Origin: Brachycybe producta
Lineage: Eukaryota; Arthropoda; Diplopoda; Playtdesmida; Andrognathidae
Direction of reading: 5' to 3'
DNA length: 64,000 nucleotides
Assembly: GCA_036925085.1 (NCBI GenBank)
Contig: JAUPFP010000007.1
Location: 1-64,000, forward strand
Part shown: one piece after another, positions 43,017 to 55,363 of the stretch
Position numbering within the stretch: the first letter of the stretch is position 1
How the letters are laid out: every line of letters starts with the position of its first letter
Notes under the pieces: model-generated
What the model was told of the DNA's origin: nothing
The model's database searches: none
Seen by the model: the letters and a program-made list of their open reading frames with translations, nothing else
Position numbers and translations under genes: made by a program

Positions 43017-45756
43017 TTAGTAGCGAATGGCGGCCCAAACGAGAGTTGCTTTCGGTATACACACTGAATTTACCATTGTCTCTATGTCGGCATTTAAGCT
43101 GGCGTTGATGCCACCTATCGTAGTTTGCGCTAACAGAGGTTCGATTTCACAAATGTGTTGTTGTTTCTCGGCTCCTTTTGACGATGAATCTGTGTATCAA
43201 TTTAACCGATCGAAATTCCAAACGACGTAAGAGAAAAAGGGATCGGAAGAAAAAGAGGAGACACAGATAAAAGAGAAAACATTCGCAAACATAAGTCAAA
43301 AAGGCAACACGTGCAAAATATAAACAACAACAACAACAACAACTTAAAACTGATAATTAACATGCTAAAACATTCCATGAATATTTCGGGAGTTCTAATA
43401 CATTTGTGAAAAAAAGGAAATCCAATCGTTCCGATTTGTATAATCGTAAATAAATCCTTATACCTTGTATGTGACGCGTTACGGTTCCAAGAATGGCATC
43501 GGGATCGTCCGACGTCTGGACGATGTACTGAGGTTTCTCGGAACATATAGTATCCATATTTGGAACTGTCCCGTTGCTCATACATTGTTCGTTCACCTAA
43601 GTTAGTAGATTATAACGTCACACATTCACAATGTCAACCAATTTTGTTTTTGTTTACAAAAAAAAAAGCAAAAATGGTTGTCAAGATTAAAAATCGTTTC
43701 GTTTTTAGCCGAATGAGAGGTTCAGAGAAGACGAACTATTCTCGAGACTGTGGACAACTGAAGATGTTTAATGGGTCGAGTGGTCTACGAACTTCTGCAG
43801 TTTCGGAAGAGCAACAGTAAGGAGAAATTGAAAGTGTTTTACAAACTAGAAGAGTACCTCAATTATTATTGATAGCCTTGAATGAGTGAGCTACCCGTCT
43901 AGTTTCTAAAACATTTTAAAGTTTCTCTTTAATTTTGAATGGTGAAAGACAGGATAATCGAGAGTTTGAGAAAGAAGAGTTCACATTTTAAAACCAGCTG
44001 AGAAAGTTCGATTCAGTTAATTTCACTTCCGCTTTAATAGCATATTTTTCAATTTTGTTTTTATATAAATATAAGAGATTCTGTCGTCGTTTTCCGACCT
44101 CATTTTCCTGGACAGAGAGTGTTTAATTGGTGGTTCACCTTGAAAACCCTCTTAAATTGTAAAGTGGTGATACCTGCATTAACTTATTGACTACATCTTT
44201 GCCGAGGATGTGATCAAAGACGGCTTGAAGGAAACTGTCACCATTGATGGTAAGTTTGAGTTTATCTCTGTTCCATACGAGGACGCTGCTATCTTCGACG
44301 GACATCACAGAAACCTGTCGCCATCACCCAAGAAAGGAAAACAAAAGTCACAAACACGTGTTAATGTAGCAATCATTAAACAAGAGAAGCAGCCTAGCTG
44401 TTTCAATTCTGGCGACTTGCCTGAAAATATTCATCGGTTGACATACCAAACCATTCTGGTGAGTCCAGAAACTGGTTTGCTGTTACGTAATTCAATGGTT
44501 TTCCATCCTGAGACACTAAAAACCTTTAGAAAGAAACAACAAAACAAAATTTAAATTTAATAACGATAAATATTGTGACATTTCTAGCATTCGAGTGACT
44601 TTTTTTTTAAAAAAAAAAGTTTAAAGTGTTCCTGACAGAAATATGCGAAATTCTAAAACAAAAACCTTGATTTTTAAAAATCTGAAATTTCCAGATAGAA
44701 AAATAAAAATTGATGTCCCGTATTTTCGACTTAATTGTGGGGTTACTTTTAGAGAAAGAAGTCCCTCCCAAGAAGAATTCGAATGACACACAAACACAGT
44801 CATCAAACATAATTGCGTTTACTTCGAAATAAAGAAAAGAAAAAAAGTATTTTCCCCGAACTTGGAATTACGTTAACAATCAATGTGTGTTCTCCAGATC
44901 TGGCACGATTCCATAAGACACGACAAGGAGGGTTGGAAGTAGAGGCTAACAATGAGCCTTGGGGTTAAAGTATTATAATTTGATCTCCTGCTCCATATGC
45001 ATGTGGGAGGAGGAGGAGGAGGGGGGGGGGCACATTTAATCCCATTTGTTAAAAGATTAAATGGGATCGAAGATGTTAATGTGCAGTTCGGCACACTTAC
45101 TGTAACCCCCTAGTAGTTAGCCTCCACCTCCAACCGTCATGCTAATGCGAGATGGATTCGCGTGAGATGAAATCGTACAAGAAGGGTACCCAGTCCAGTA
45201 AGATGGGGCTAGACCGGATGTAATACGGTATTATTATATTTAATTTAAGACGTTTCTAAGAAGAAATAATTTTTAAATTGAAATCTAAATTTCAAGGACT
45301 GTAAATACCAAAAAGAAATTAAGTTAGAATAAAGAGATATATAAGACATTTAAGATTTTAATGTACACATATATTATTGTTAATGTTAAAATATTAAAAT
45401 AGGAGAGAGATTCGTGGATTATGAGAGTAATGAAAAATTCATAATCTCGTGACGAATTCATCAGAGTTGAAAGTCCATTAAAGTTCATTTTAATGCATTT
45501 GATGGTGTTGGTGGTGGTGATGAATCTATGATGATTGTGACCATAAAAATGAAAAAAAATATTTATTTATTTATATAACAAGGATGATGAAGATGATAAT
45601 TAACTGAGCTGCATGAGGTTTCAACATTAAGCATGGATTTGTTACTTTTTCTTTTAATTAATTGATCATTCAATTATTTATTATGTCTTAAAATGAACTT
45701 TTTGGCTTAAATCCAGAAACGAAAACAAAGGGTTAAAGAGAGAATGAGAATTTGAG

Positions 45757-45798
<42 letters not shown>

Positions 45799-47153
45799 CT
45801 CGAGTGAGAAATTCACTCCAAAGGGTGTTTTTGTTATGTGTTTTATTATGATCTGGTTATGGTAATAATGTCGATAAGTCTCACGGTGGTAAAACGTTAC
45901 GGAAAACGTATTTTACGTTAAACGGCATTGAATGAATTGACCCTCCTGCCATTAATTTCCAATTTACTACACTTAACGCAACCCATTAAATCATGTCTGC
46001 AACAATATTTAAAACAGAGTAAGCCACATCAACATAACCAGAGCTTTACTTTTTAAGTTGTTAAGTTACACTTTAGTTAGTTAATAAAGTAAATGAATAG
46101 GGCTGACTGGAGGCTAACAAGACTATTCAGCTGTTGTGTTTCAGCTCTTGAACATTCTCAGAACAGAACCGGAAATGCCTTCAACTTAAGATGACCCTTA
46201 GAATATCAGAAATGAGACAAAGTCATTTGTCTGACAAACTAATTATCCTTTTATTTTGTACGATTGAAACTTGAAAAAAAAAACGAAGCTAAATTTCAGA
46301 CTTCCTTTCAGTAATTACATTAATTATGGCAAAGAACAGACCTTCTCAACAATTAGAAACACTTTTGCCTGCCTGTCTTAGGACTCAAAAAGAAACAACA
46401 AACCCAAATATTGTTGTTGTTGTTGTTTTACCTTCCAGAAAGTACGAGAGATAGTTTGTCAACTTTGGTTTTCTTTTCGTAGGCAAACATTTCTCTCGGT
46501 TCTAAGCTTCGAATTTCCTTCATACAATTGAGAATACGACGAAATTGAAACCTCGAAACACGAAGAGGAAGAAAAAGTTGCACGTAAAGGTTATCTAAGT
46601 CTCTTGGAAACTTGATGGGTCTCAGATGATAGACAATGACGCAAGCATGGATCAGATTGATGGCCATAAAGACCGTATTCCAGATAAAGGTGTCTAAGGC
46701 ACAGAGGATGACGTAACCCCAAAGCGCGAACAGGAACGAACCGATAGCCAAAGTGATCCTCAAGTAAAGTATTCCGTAGATTCCGTTCGGAGCGAGATAC
46801 GAAAGAAACAGAAACGAATTGGCCATTTGAAAATAGAAATGGTTAGTTGGAAGGAAAGAACTGCATATCGAGTGACCACTTTCAAAGATATCTTCCGTTC
46901 CGACATCGTAAAGGACGTCACTGTAGTTATCGAAAGTGTTGGACGTTGTTGTTGCCGTGGTCATCGTTAGTCCATTGTTGGTGTCGTTCCACGAGGAAGA
47001 GAAATTTGAGGAGGGGTCCGAAGACATCGTCATTACTTTTCTAGTCGCGTTCAGAGCTGAAGTGAATAAAAGCGAACCGACCGACGGTGAAATTAAAGGA
47101 TGCTGATGATGATGTGGTTCACCGTCGTTCTCGTACATGCCACTTCCGGACAT
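43017..47153 (-). CDS. Popeye domain-containing protein (POPDC/BVES family)
   Basis: Coding exons in transcription order: 47153-46432, 44523-44421, 44314-44174, 43596-43464, 43189-43017, all phase-consistent, giving 423 residues. POPDC proteins are cAMP-binding membrane proteins of muscle and epithelia. Here an extracellular N-terminus has four N-glycosylation sequons (N36, N50, N56, N76). Three membrane helices follow (about 112-175), then the Popeye domain (about 185-330). That domain includes the diagnostic FLDSPEW (259-265) and, across the exon 2/3 junction, FQVSV, the equivalents of the DSPE and FQVT cAMP-site motifs. The start was chosen just after a strong acceptor (gttgttccag at 47164); the longer open frame upstream is intron. 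A 5' untranslated exon therefore exists further upstream. The intron between exons 2 and 3 begins with GC, not GT. It is head-to-head with SRRM1, 1.8 kb apart. Confidence 0.92.
43805..43995. repeat. Foldback MITE family A in a POPDC intron
   Basis: GAAATTGAAAGTGTTTTACA and ACTAGAAGAGTACCTCA are mirrored by TGAGCTACCCGTCTAGTTTC and AAAACATTTTAAAGTTTCTC. Confidence 0.6.
44917..45141. repeat. Terminal-inverted-repeat element (family D) in the POPDC intron
   Basis: GGTTGGAAGTAGAGGCTAAC at 44931 is mirrored by GTTAGCCTCCACCTCCAACC at 45116. The interior contains a second hairpin built on TTAATCCCATTTG. It matches the termini of 14642-14866. Confidence 0.65.
45763..45796. repeat. (GA)n microsatellite
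   Basis: About 34 bases of GA repeat in the large POPDC intron. Confidence 0.9.
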
Positions 47154-48123
47154 TTGATTCGATCTGGAACAACACAGAAAGAGAGAGATAGAGAGAGCGA
47201 GAGAATAGACACACTGGAAAATAAATATCACAATATTAGCAGCAGCAACACCACTTTGAACACAATATTTCTAGTTCACGCCGTTCTCTAATCGTTTATA
47301 GAGAACGATGTTCTGTCTTTCTCTGTCACTAATCTTATTATGAGCTGGTCTTTTTTTTTTTTTTGAAGTTCTTGAGAGTTCTGACCCAATGCCAAACAAC
47401 CAATGAGAGAAAAAACTCTTTACGAACGTTCACTCAGTATTTATATTTTTAGAACACAAGTCAGTCAGTGACCTCACAGTCCTTTAGTACAGTGAGAAAA
47501 ACTGTCCACAAATCAACTTCATGTCGATCTTTTTTGAACAAAAATTGCAATTTACCAGCTGCTCGTTTCTCTTTATAACACATAAGACGAAGCCACAAAA
47601 ATAAGAAAATATAATAAAAATATTATTTGTTCAGAAGATGACGTAACAATTCGGAGTGTTCCATTAAGAAGACTTTACAATTAAGATGAGACAAACCAAA
47701 CGAACAATTAATTTGAGATTTCTTCTTTTTCTGCTTGTATTTGCAGTTTGGATGATGCATTATTTTTCACAGATTCATAATAAGAGAGGAAAACATTGAT
47801 TAGCCATCATCGTCCTCAGCTGCTGCTGCTTCTTCTTCTTCTTCTTCTTCCCTAGAATAGAAGAAAATAAACAAGATCTGATTGTGATCTACAGGTCGTG
47901 CTGCTGCTGCTGTATCGCATAGATTTCAATCAAACTCAAAGATGGCTCATCATCATCATAGAGATCGTCATTTTTTTCTTCTTTTGCATCTTCTCTTCCT
48001 TTCTCAATGTTCTTCTCATCCCCCTCCAATAGTGAAACCGTTTTCTCTCTTTAAATTAAATATCTCTCACTCGCACTCGTCTCTTGCTTCCCATGTTCTA
48101 TCCATTCACTTCCTTCGATTATC

Positions 48124-48137
48124 GTTGCCATGGCAAC
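48124..48137. promoter_or_regulatory. Palindromic X-box GTTGCCATGGCAAC
   Basis: A perfect RFX X-box in the divergent POPDC/SRRM1 upstream region, about 0.8 kb before the SRRM1 start and 1.0 kb before the POPDC start. RFX binding is inferred from the motif only. Confidence 0.45.
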
Positions 48138-48392
48138 CGTCTGCAACAGACGCGCGTGCGTTACACATCACCAAATGAGCTGAATTTTTTATTTTCTGTT
48201 TTCTAAACAAATAAAATTATAAAAAAAAACTACAATGAGCTACATATAAGCATTTAATTTTAATATATTTCTATCAAATTCTATGCATTTTGTTCTTTTT
48301 ATTTATTAGCGTGGGCGCGTCCATTTCGACCCCCCCCCCTCAATTGTACGTATGGCGCCCTCTAGTGTCTAAACCCAAGGGGGTGCGACATA

Positions 48393-48836
48393 GAAGAAAA
48401 TTATGTACGAGATTCACAGCAGAGGTTATGAGTGGCCATTTTATTTTTTATTTGCGTTTTTATAGATATTTAAAATAGATTTAAGGTCTTCAAAATTTAA
48501 AAAAACGTAGATAAAAATTAAAATGGCTTACAGTAGAATACGATATTTACCTCTATGTCGCCCCCTTCGATCTAAACCACTTGCCCCAGGGCTGTCAATA
48601 TTGAAGAAAATTATGCACGAGATTCACAGACTAGTTAAGATTCACCGAAATTCACAGAAGGGCGTCGAGATTTACCTCCCAATGGCGTCCTCTTTGCTGT
48701 TTTACTGGATTTTGAAGAATTCAATTTTATTATGGGGTATTAAATAACACGCTGATAAGTAAAATGGCTGCTGTTATCTGATTTCTGTTTTTAAAGTCTC
48801 GTTGAATCTTAGTGAATCTCGTAGATGATTTTCGTC
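48393..48836. repeat. 27-base repeat, two direct copies and one inverted
   Basis: GAAGAAAATTATGTACGAGA plus TTCACAG occurs at 48393-48419 and, with one change, at 48603-48629. A shortened inverted copy (GTGAATCTCGTAGATGATTT) is at 48812-48836. The flanks also share CGCCC...TCTAAACC blocks, so the unit may be longer. Confidence 0.6.
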
Positions 48837-48917
48837 TATGTCGTCTCCGTGGCGAGAGAGAGAGAGAGATGGCGCTAGTTGTTCAGTAATTGGTGCGTTG
48901 TTGTTGTTTAATAAAAG

Positions 48918-51900
48918 ATGACGGACGCGGGTTTCTTTCGTGTGAGTCTTTTCGTTTTCCTTGTTTTTTTATTTGTTTTCAGCTGGTAAATATGAAGTGC
49001 ATTAGTTGTAATTACCACGAAGAGGCGTTGTTTTGATCTAGTTGCTTTTATTTTTGCTATTTTCGATGATAAATTGACGTTTTCATTGCGTCGTTATTAT
49101 CGTTAGGTTTAATCCATAACGAAGCAAAATGGCGGCAATCTTCCATTTTACGCCGCTTTTCTAACTTTCTAGCTTTCACACGTGGGGGGAAAAAACGTAT
49201 TTTACACAATAACAGCTGTATACTACGTTAAGACTGCGGACTTAACTGTACAAGCCATTAAAAATTAACAATTTAAATTTGTTGCTTTTGTTTCTTTTGT
49301 TGCGTAAAAAATTACAAATAAAAAAAAGGTCAAAAATCTTATTATAAAAAAGCGTTTTTATTTTTTTTTTTCAGGGCACAAGTGCCGAACAGGACAATCG
49401 TTTCAGCGATAAACAGAAAAAACTACTGAAACAGATGAAATTTAGTGAAAGTTTGACTAAAAGGGTTTGTGATTCGTTTCAATTTTCAGATAGTTTCTAC
49501 TTAGACCATTACACGTGTAATGGTCCAAGATTTCGATTAGGCACCGCTACCTTCCGAGTTACCTCAGCTGAGGCTGCTGCGTTTGCGAAGGCTCGTTAAG
49601 CTGGACAATCTCTTGCATAGAGGCTAAGCGACGCCTAATCAAAAGCATTTTTTCGATTTTCTGCACATAACAGTGAATTTGTCTGATAATATTTTTTTTT
49701 GTTTTCTTCTGACGGTCGTTTTACAGGTGGACACGACTAAAGTAAATTTGGACACGATCAAGCCATGGATTACGAAGAAGATCAACGAATTGCTTGGAAT
49801 GGAGGATGACGTCATTGTGGACTTCATTTTCAATCAGCTCGAGGAAAAGGTAATCTTAAAGAATGAAACTGAAAGGTTTTGCGAATGTTTTTAAAACTAT
49901 GGAAGGACGTGTTACCTTTTTCGTTTCGATAATTTGTTGTTTGGGTTCAAAACTTCCAAATAATTTTTTATGAAAGTTTTTTTTTGTATGAATTTGTTAG
50001 CGTAAACATATGTTTCTAGTTTTTATTCTCTTCTATCATGATTGTGTCTGCACATTAATAGGTGAGCACTATATGCAGCTAACAGAAGGAAAAAAATTGA
50101 AGACTGTGACTCGAAATGGGTTTAGAGCTTCTGTTTTCAAATGTCTTCGTTGTTCAATGGTATTTTTTGGTATTGTCATCGTATTTAAACTTAGAATTTA
50201 TCCATCAATTTCAATAATAAATGAAGTTTGATGGTCGATTCAAATGTTGGAATGATCGAATGATCTTCTTTTATTTAATCTGAAAATTGAAGGTTTTTTG
50301 GTGTTGATATTAGCTCTTGTGTGTTTGTGTGTCTATTCTCTCTTGTCGTTGTTTCTTAAAAAAGAATTCCTTCAGTCTTTTAGGGGCCCAACAAAGTTGT
50401 CATCATTAAAAGGGCCATAAAAAGAGAAAAGATGGTTTCACAATCTCTCATCCCTCGATCTCTCTCTGTCTGGATTTAAAATATCAGGTTGTGGGGGGAT
50501 GTTTGAACATTTCGAAATGGGTTTTGTCTGTTTGTTAAACAAGTGTTTCAAAACAGAGGCCACAGTTTGCTCAGCCGCTGTTTGATCTCTCGTCTTTAAG
50601 TTTGTCGTAAGTTGGGGGCTCGTTCGTTCGTTCGTTGGTCATCATCGCTGCCAGTTCCAATTCAAAATGTCTTCAGTACACATTCCTGATTCCTGGAAGC
50701 CCCAATTTTTGCAGATTCGATTCTTTGCAGACAGTTCTAGTAAAATTCTTAAAATTTAAAAAAAAAAATGAGTGCTTTAGAAGTATCGTTTTTTTCTTTT
50801 TCGTTTAAAAAAAAATTTGTATTGTTTCGTTTGCTCAGTTGATTTTTGTTGTTGATTTGAACTAAAGCTGTTTTTTCTTGTGTTTCTACAGCATCCCGAT
50901 CCTAGATTAATGCAGATCAATCTCACTGGTTTTCTGAATGGAAGAAATGCAAGGGAGTTTATGGGAGAACTTTGGGATTTGCTCGTTAGTGCTCAGGAGA
51001 ATATTGGAGGCATTCCGGCACAGTTTGTCGAGCAGAAAAAGGAGGAGATAAAGAAGAGACAGGTATTTCGGTGTTCTTGGCTTCGCCTTTTTCTGACAAT
51101 TCAAAACTTATCATCTTTTGTTTTAGGAAGAACAAGAGCTACTTCAAGAAGATATAAAGAAGCAGCAGGAGAAAAGTTGGGAACTGGCAAAGCTTTGTCA
51201 GGAATCAAAACACGATAAACGTGACAGGTGTGATCAGTTTTCTTTTTCATTGTTTCATTGTTAATAAATTGTGTATATGCTTGCAGAAACGATTCAAAGA
51301 GTGTCAATAGTAAGTCGGATGGTGCAAAGAACGACACTGATCCCGTATCTAAAGACTCTGACGGTCGTGACAGAGATGCACGAAGCTATTCTTCAAAATG
51401 GAGAACAGGAGGAGGAAGATCTCGTTCAAAGTCTCCGAGGCATCGCTCTCGTTCGAAGTCTCCGAGGCGACGCTCTCACTCCAAATCACCTAGGCGTCGA
51501 TCACGTTCGAAGTCTCCGAGACGTCGGTCTCATTCCAGGTCGCCCAAAAGACGCTTTCCATCGCCTCCGCGGCGTAGGTCACGAAGTCCTAGACGTCATT
51601 CTTCACCGTTTCGAAGGAGGAGTTCACCACCGAAGAAGGCGATTAGTCCAGAAAGAAAGCGGCAATCTTCTTCGAGGTCGTCTACTCCTTCTCCGAAAAG
51701 GGAATCTGTACCTCCAGCTCAGACGTCGCCAATTCAAGTGCAAACAGTTCCATCTAAGGACAAGGACAACTCTAAGGTGATGACGAAATCATCAAGCTCT
51801 TCGTCATCCTCGTCGGCGTCATCATCCTCTCGATCTTCTTCACCGAATGATGTTGTGAAGGATTCGGATGTGAGCTGCTATATTGTTGATTGTAACTCGT

Positions 51901-54753
51901 GCAGTTGTATATATTTTTGGTTTTTATTTGCATTTCAGAAGAAAGGTGGTTCTGCTTCGGTCGAAATTACTCCTAAAAAAGATTCTGTCCAAGTGAAGCG
52001 GAATTATCGAACACACGATGACGACAGTTCAGATAGTGAAGCCGGAAACAAGACTTTGGGACAAAAGGTAAGGTCCTTGCTACGTGTATAGAACGGTTTG
52101 GTGAAACTATTGAGTGTAATCTCTTAGTTAGTTTTATTCTGAGAATGTCGGTGGGTGGGGTTGATAAGAGAGGGCTTTGTAGCTAGTTTTATAAAACCTA
52201 CGTGAAGATTACTGCTGTCTCAAGGTGTGGGCAAGAAACATGCATTGAGCTTGCAGTGTGCACACCCTGATGCGAGGCCCGTCCCATCCAAACTTTAGAA
52301 TAAAGAGCGGGACAGACGTATCGTTGGACGTCGACCAAGGTCCAGATCTCGTTCTCGATCACCAATTCCAGATCGTAGGAGGTGGCCTAGTCCATCTGCA
52401 CGACGTAGACGGTACATTTTAAATTTAATAGTTATGTCGTTTCTGTTTTAATTGAAAAGCGTTTTTATTTAGTCCCAGTCCTCAAAGGTATCGTCCGCGA
52501 TCTCCCGCATATGATCGTCGACGTCGCAGGGTTCCTTCTCCACCGAGACGTAGGATTTCACCTCCGATGAGAAATAGAAGGCGGTCGCCCACTCCGGATC
52601 GTAATCGTGGTTGGAGGCCCTCTCCTCCGAGGAAGAGTTCGAGAATTCCGCCGCCACCACCACCACCACCCGCTCCTTCCCGTCAGCCGCGTGCTGCTCA
52701 ACGTTCCTCCTCCTCTTCCTCGTCCTCTTCATCATCGTCGTCGTCATCCTCTTCGTCTCGTAGCCGTAAGGGGAGTAGTCCCGTTCGTAGACGGACGTCA
52801 GCGTCACCGATACGTAAGAAACCTTCTCGGGATAGTTCGAAGTCGTCGTCAGAATCGCCAAAAAGACAACCGTTGTTGTCTGGAAGAAATGACAAGTCCA
52901 ATTCACCATCACCAAAAAGAAATAGGTTTGTAACTCATCGTTAGTTTAGTTTAAGATTTTCTAACTCTTGATTATTCTGTCTTGCAGGAGAAACTAGAAA
53001 GTGTTTTAGAAACTAGACTGGGTACCTACGCAATCACTAAGAGTATTATCATGTTGGTATCTTACAAAATAAACTTTTTCTAGACAAAAATTAAAAAAAT
53101 ATTGTCTGGTTGAAGTTGGTTCATTTTCAAATCGTCACAAAAAGCTTATTTTAAGATAGCAACATGTAAGTACTTTTTAGTGATTAAGCAACTACACCCT
53201 TCTAGTTTTTAAAACACATTCAAGTTATTCTTGATTTTGCACCAGAAAGACAATAATTAGAGTTTGAAAGGCCCCGTTTACACTTTAAAACCATTAATTG
53301 TAACAGTGATTTTCTTTCACAAAAAAGTAATGGTAGTCCTCGTGTTTCTCGTCGAAGTCTGTCTCCACCTGGTGCGAATCGAACCAACGAGAATGTTACG
53401 CATTCAAAACCTTCGCATGCTCCTTCTCGAGATTCTGCAGTTCGCAGTGGTGGAAGAACTTCAAATAGTTCTCGAAGCAGAAGCTCCGTTAGTCCAAGTG
53501 CAGTTCGAAAGCGGTCTTTGACACCACAAACACGTCACGGTATTCGTTTCAGTGTTATTGTCAGCTACGGTTTATGTAGAACGCACGTGTATTTGTTTAT
53601 CGTAGATAAACGGACTCGAAGCTCCTCGTCGTCGAAAAAGAAACATGTTGGAAGGTCTTCTTCGCGAGATCATTTAGAGAAAAAAGCAGAGAAGCAACAT
53701 CGTTCCTCTTCGGAAAGTTCTGGAAGCAAACGTGGTGGTAATCGTGCCTCGTCCTCCTCGTCTAGGTCGCGATCGTTATCTTCAGAAAGGGAGAAGAAAA
53801 TAAAACATTCTAAAACCTCGGCACCCTTGGAGGTGAAGATTTTGAAATTTTATTCTTTTGTGTTTGTTGTTCAATTCTTGGGTCTTTGTTTTTTATATAT
53901 ATAATTTGATTTCCTGTGATCAGTGGGTCGAGAGAGTTCTTCCGCTGGCAACGGAACACAGTCCATCTCCAACAAAGGTAAGACCGTCTAAGAGGAACTC
54001 TTGCTCTTTTTAGCGTTTCTTGTTACGAAGCATTCAACATTTCAGACGTTTTTGTTGTTTTAGCCCGCCGTGAGTGAAAAGAAATTGTCTGAAGAACAAC
54101 TCAAGAAGCGTAGGGATCGTAGTTTGAGTACCGAAAGGGAAGTGACGAACAAGAAGATGAAGTCCGATAGTGGCAGCGATGAGGTTTGTTTCCGATCTTT
54201 ATCGAAAATATTACGTCGGACGTTCATTTTCTCTCTCGTCTTATTTTTAGGATTCGGATACTGAAGTAGTGAAGAAGAAAAAGAAAGACAAGAAACATAA
54301 GAAGCATAAGAAACACAGGAAGCACAAAAAACATAAGCATTCAAAGAAAGGAGGAGACGAGGACGAGGTATAAAAACTAAATCGCAATTAGAATAGACGC
54401 TCGCGAGCGAAAACGCTTCTCTGTCCCCCCCACAAGTTTCATTTTTGATAACAGTCGGCAAGACTTATTTTTCTGTTTTTTTTTTTCTTATTTTGATTTT
54501 ATTACGTTTATCATCTCCCATTAAAAAAAAATATAACCATCCATCTTGTCAATTCCGCCTCCCTTCCCCTGTCGTAGTAAACAAAAAAGGTGTTTAGTCT
54601 TCGACCCAATCTTTATTGTAGGCTTCTGCCGCAGAGAGTGCGACTGAAAACCTCGAAGACCTCGAAAAGAAATTGCGCGAAAAGGCCCTTTTGTCAATGT
54701 CCAAAGTACAGCCGAAATTGTTGGATTCGTCACAATCAAACAATCATGTTTGA
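48918..54753 (+). CDS. SRRM1: Serine/arginine repetitive matrix protein 1 (SRm160)
   Basis: Fifteen coding exons: 48918-48941, 49375-49464, 49727-49849, 50892-51062, 51127-51227, 51287-51869, 51939-52067, 52299-52411, 52473-52925, 53328-53539, 53606-53832, 53924-53977, 54064-54183, 54251-54367, 54622-54753, giving 882 residues. The N-terminus MTDAGFFRGTSAEQDNRFSD is that of SRRM1. The PWI domain follows (KPWI at 50-53, on through NLTGFLNGRNAREFMGELW). The middle is arginine/serine repeats (RSRSKSPRRR type), then a poly-serine tract, a KKHKKHKKHRK basic run and the conserved C-terminus ENLEDLEKKLREKALLSMSK. SRRM1 is a nuclear splicing coactivator in exonic-enhancer and exon-junction complexes. 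Intron 9 has been enlarged by a foldback MITE. It ends 610 bases from the convergent NUP43 end. Confidence 0.96.
49504..49525. repeat. 22-bp perfect palindrome in SRRM1 intron 2
   Basis: GACCATTACAC is followed immediately by its reverse complement GTGTAATGGTC, with the E-box CACGTG at the centre. Confidence 0.8.
49532..49640. repeat. Small foldback element in SRRM1 intron 2
   Basis: GATTAGGCACCGCTACC at the left is mirrored by GGCTAAGCGACGCCTAATC at the right, with CTCAGCTGAG inside. Confidence 0.5.
52975..53290. repeat. Foldback MITE family A in SRRM1 intron 9
   Basis: GAAAGTGTTTTAGAAACTAG and ATTATCATGTTGGTATCTTA on the left are mirrored by AAGATAGCAACATG and CACCCTTCTAGTTTTTAAAA on the right. 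It fills most of the 402-base intron and ends shortly before the acceptor at 53327. Confidence 0.7.
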
Positions 54754-55363
54754 AAATAATCGTTTGCACTTCCATAAAAAATGTGGTTTCTTTTTAAAGT
54801 ATAAAATGTAAGTGACGAGAGAGGGTGGTAAGTCTCTTTTCTTTTGTTGTTTTTTGTGTTTGTTTTTGGCCCCACCACCTGCCTCCTCGTAATTTTGATA
54901 TAGGTGGGGCGGGGGCCCGGGCGGAGCCGGAGGAGAAGGGACACTAAAAAGTAGTTTTAAATTTGAAAATCACCTCCTCTCTCTGACTCTTATGGAGAAA
55001 AATGCTTAAATGAGTTTAAAAAAAGTATTAATTGATAAAAAGACGATGGTTTGATGAAACCTTTTAAATTCATTTATATAGTTAAAAAAAAAAGTTTAAT
55101 TTCAGCAGTTTTTTTCACACTTTTGTTTTCCATTTTTCTTTTTCTTTTATCAATATATATATAAATCCAATTGTGTGTTTGTAAAGTGATGATTTTACTT
55201 TGAATGCACTCAATTAAAACTTAGAAATTGTGATGTTATTTCTTTTTTTTATTTGCTCAAAAACTGTCGATTTTTCATATCAAAAAAGAAAAAAGCACCC
55301 ATTAAAATACGATTAAAATGATTATACTTTAGTGAGTTTTATACAGAAAATTCGTTTTTGTTT

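Larger units (their letters stand above)
47154..48917. other. Divergent intergenic region between POPDC and SRRM1
   Basis: This is the shared upstream region of two divergently transcribed genes. It includes an intron and untranslated exon of POPDC that I could not delimit, CAG/CTG and CTT tracts, an X-box at 48124, and repeated 27-base segments nearer SRRM1. The ORF at 47942-48178 is low complexity and is not called. Confidence 0.6.

Noticed and set aside
46428..47231. Upstream extension of the POPDC ORF with a signal-like MIFIFQCVYSLALSIS
   Set aside because: A strong polypyrimidine tract and acceptor at 47164 lie inside it, so the extension is intronic; the ATG at 47153 follows the acceptor.
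47942..48178. MAHHHHRDRHFFLLLHLL ORF in the divergent promoter
   Set aside because: Simple-repeat composition (CAT and CTT tracts) and no conserved feature.
52607..52933. Arginine/histidine-rich ORF overlapping SRRM1 exon 9
   Set aside because: An alternate-frame shadow of the RS-repeat coding sequence.
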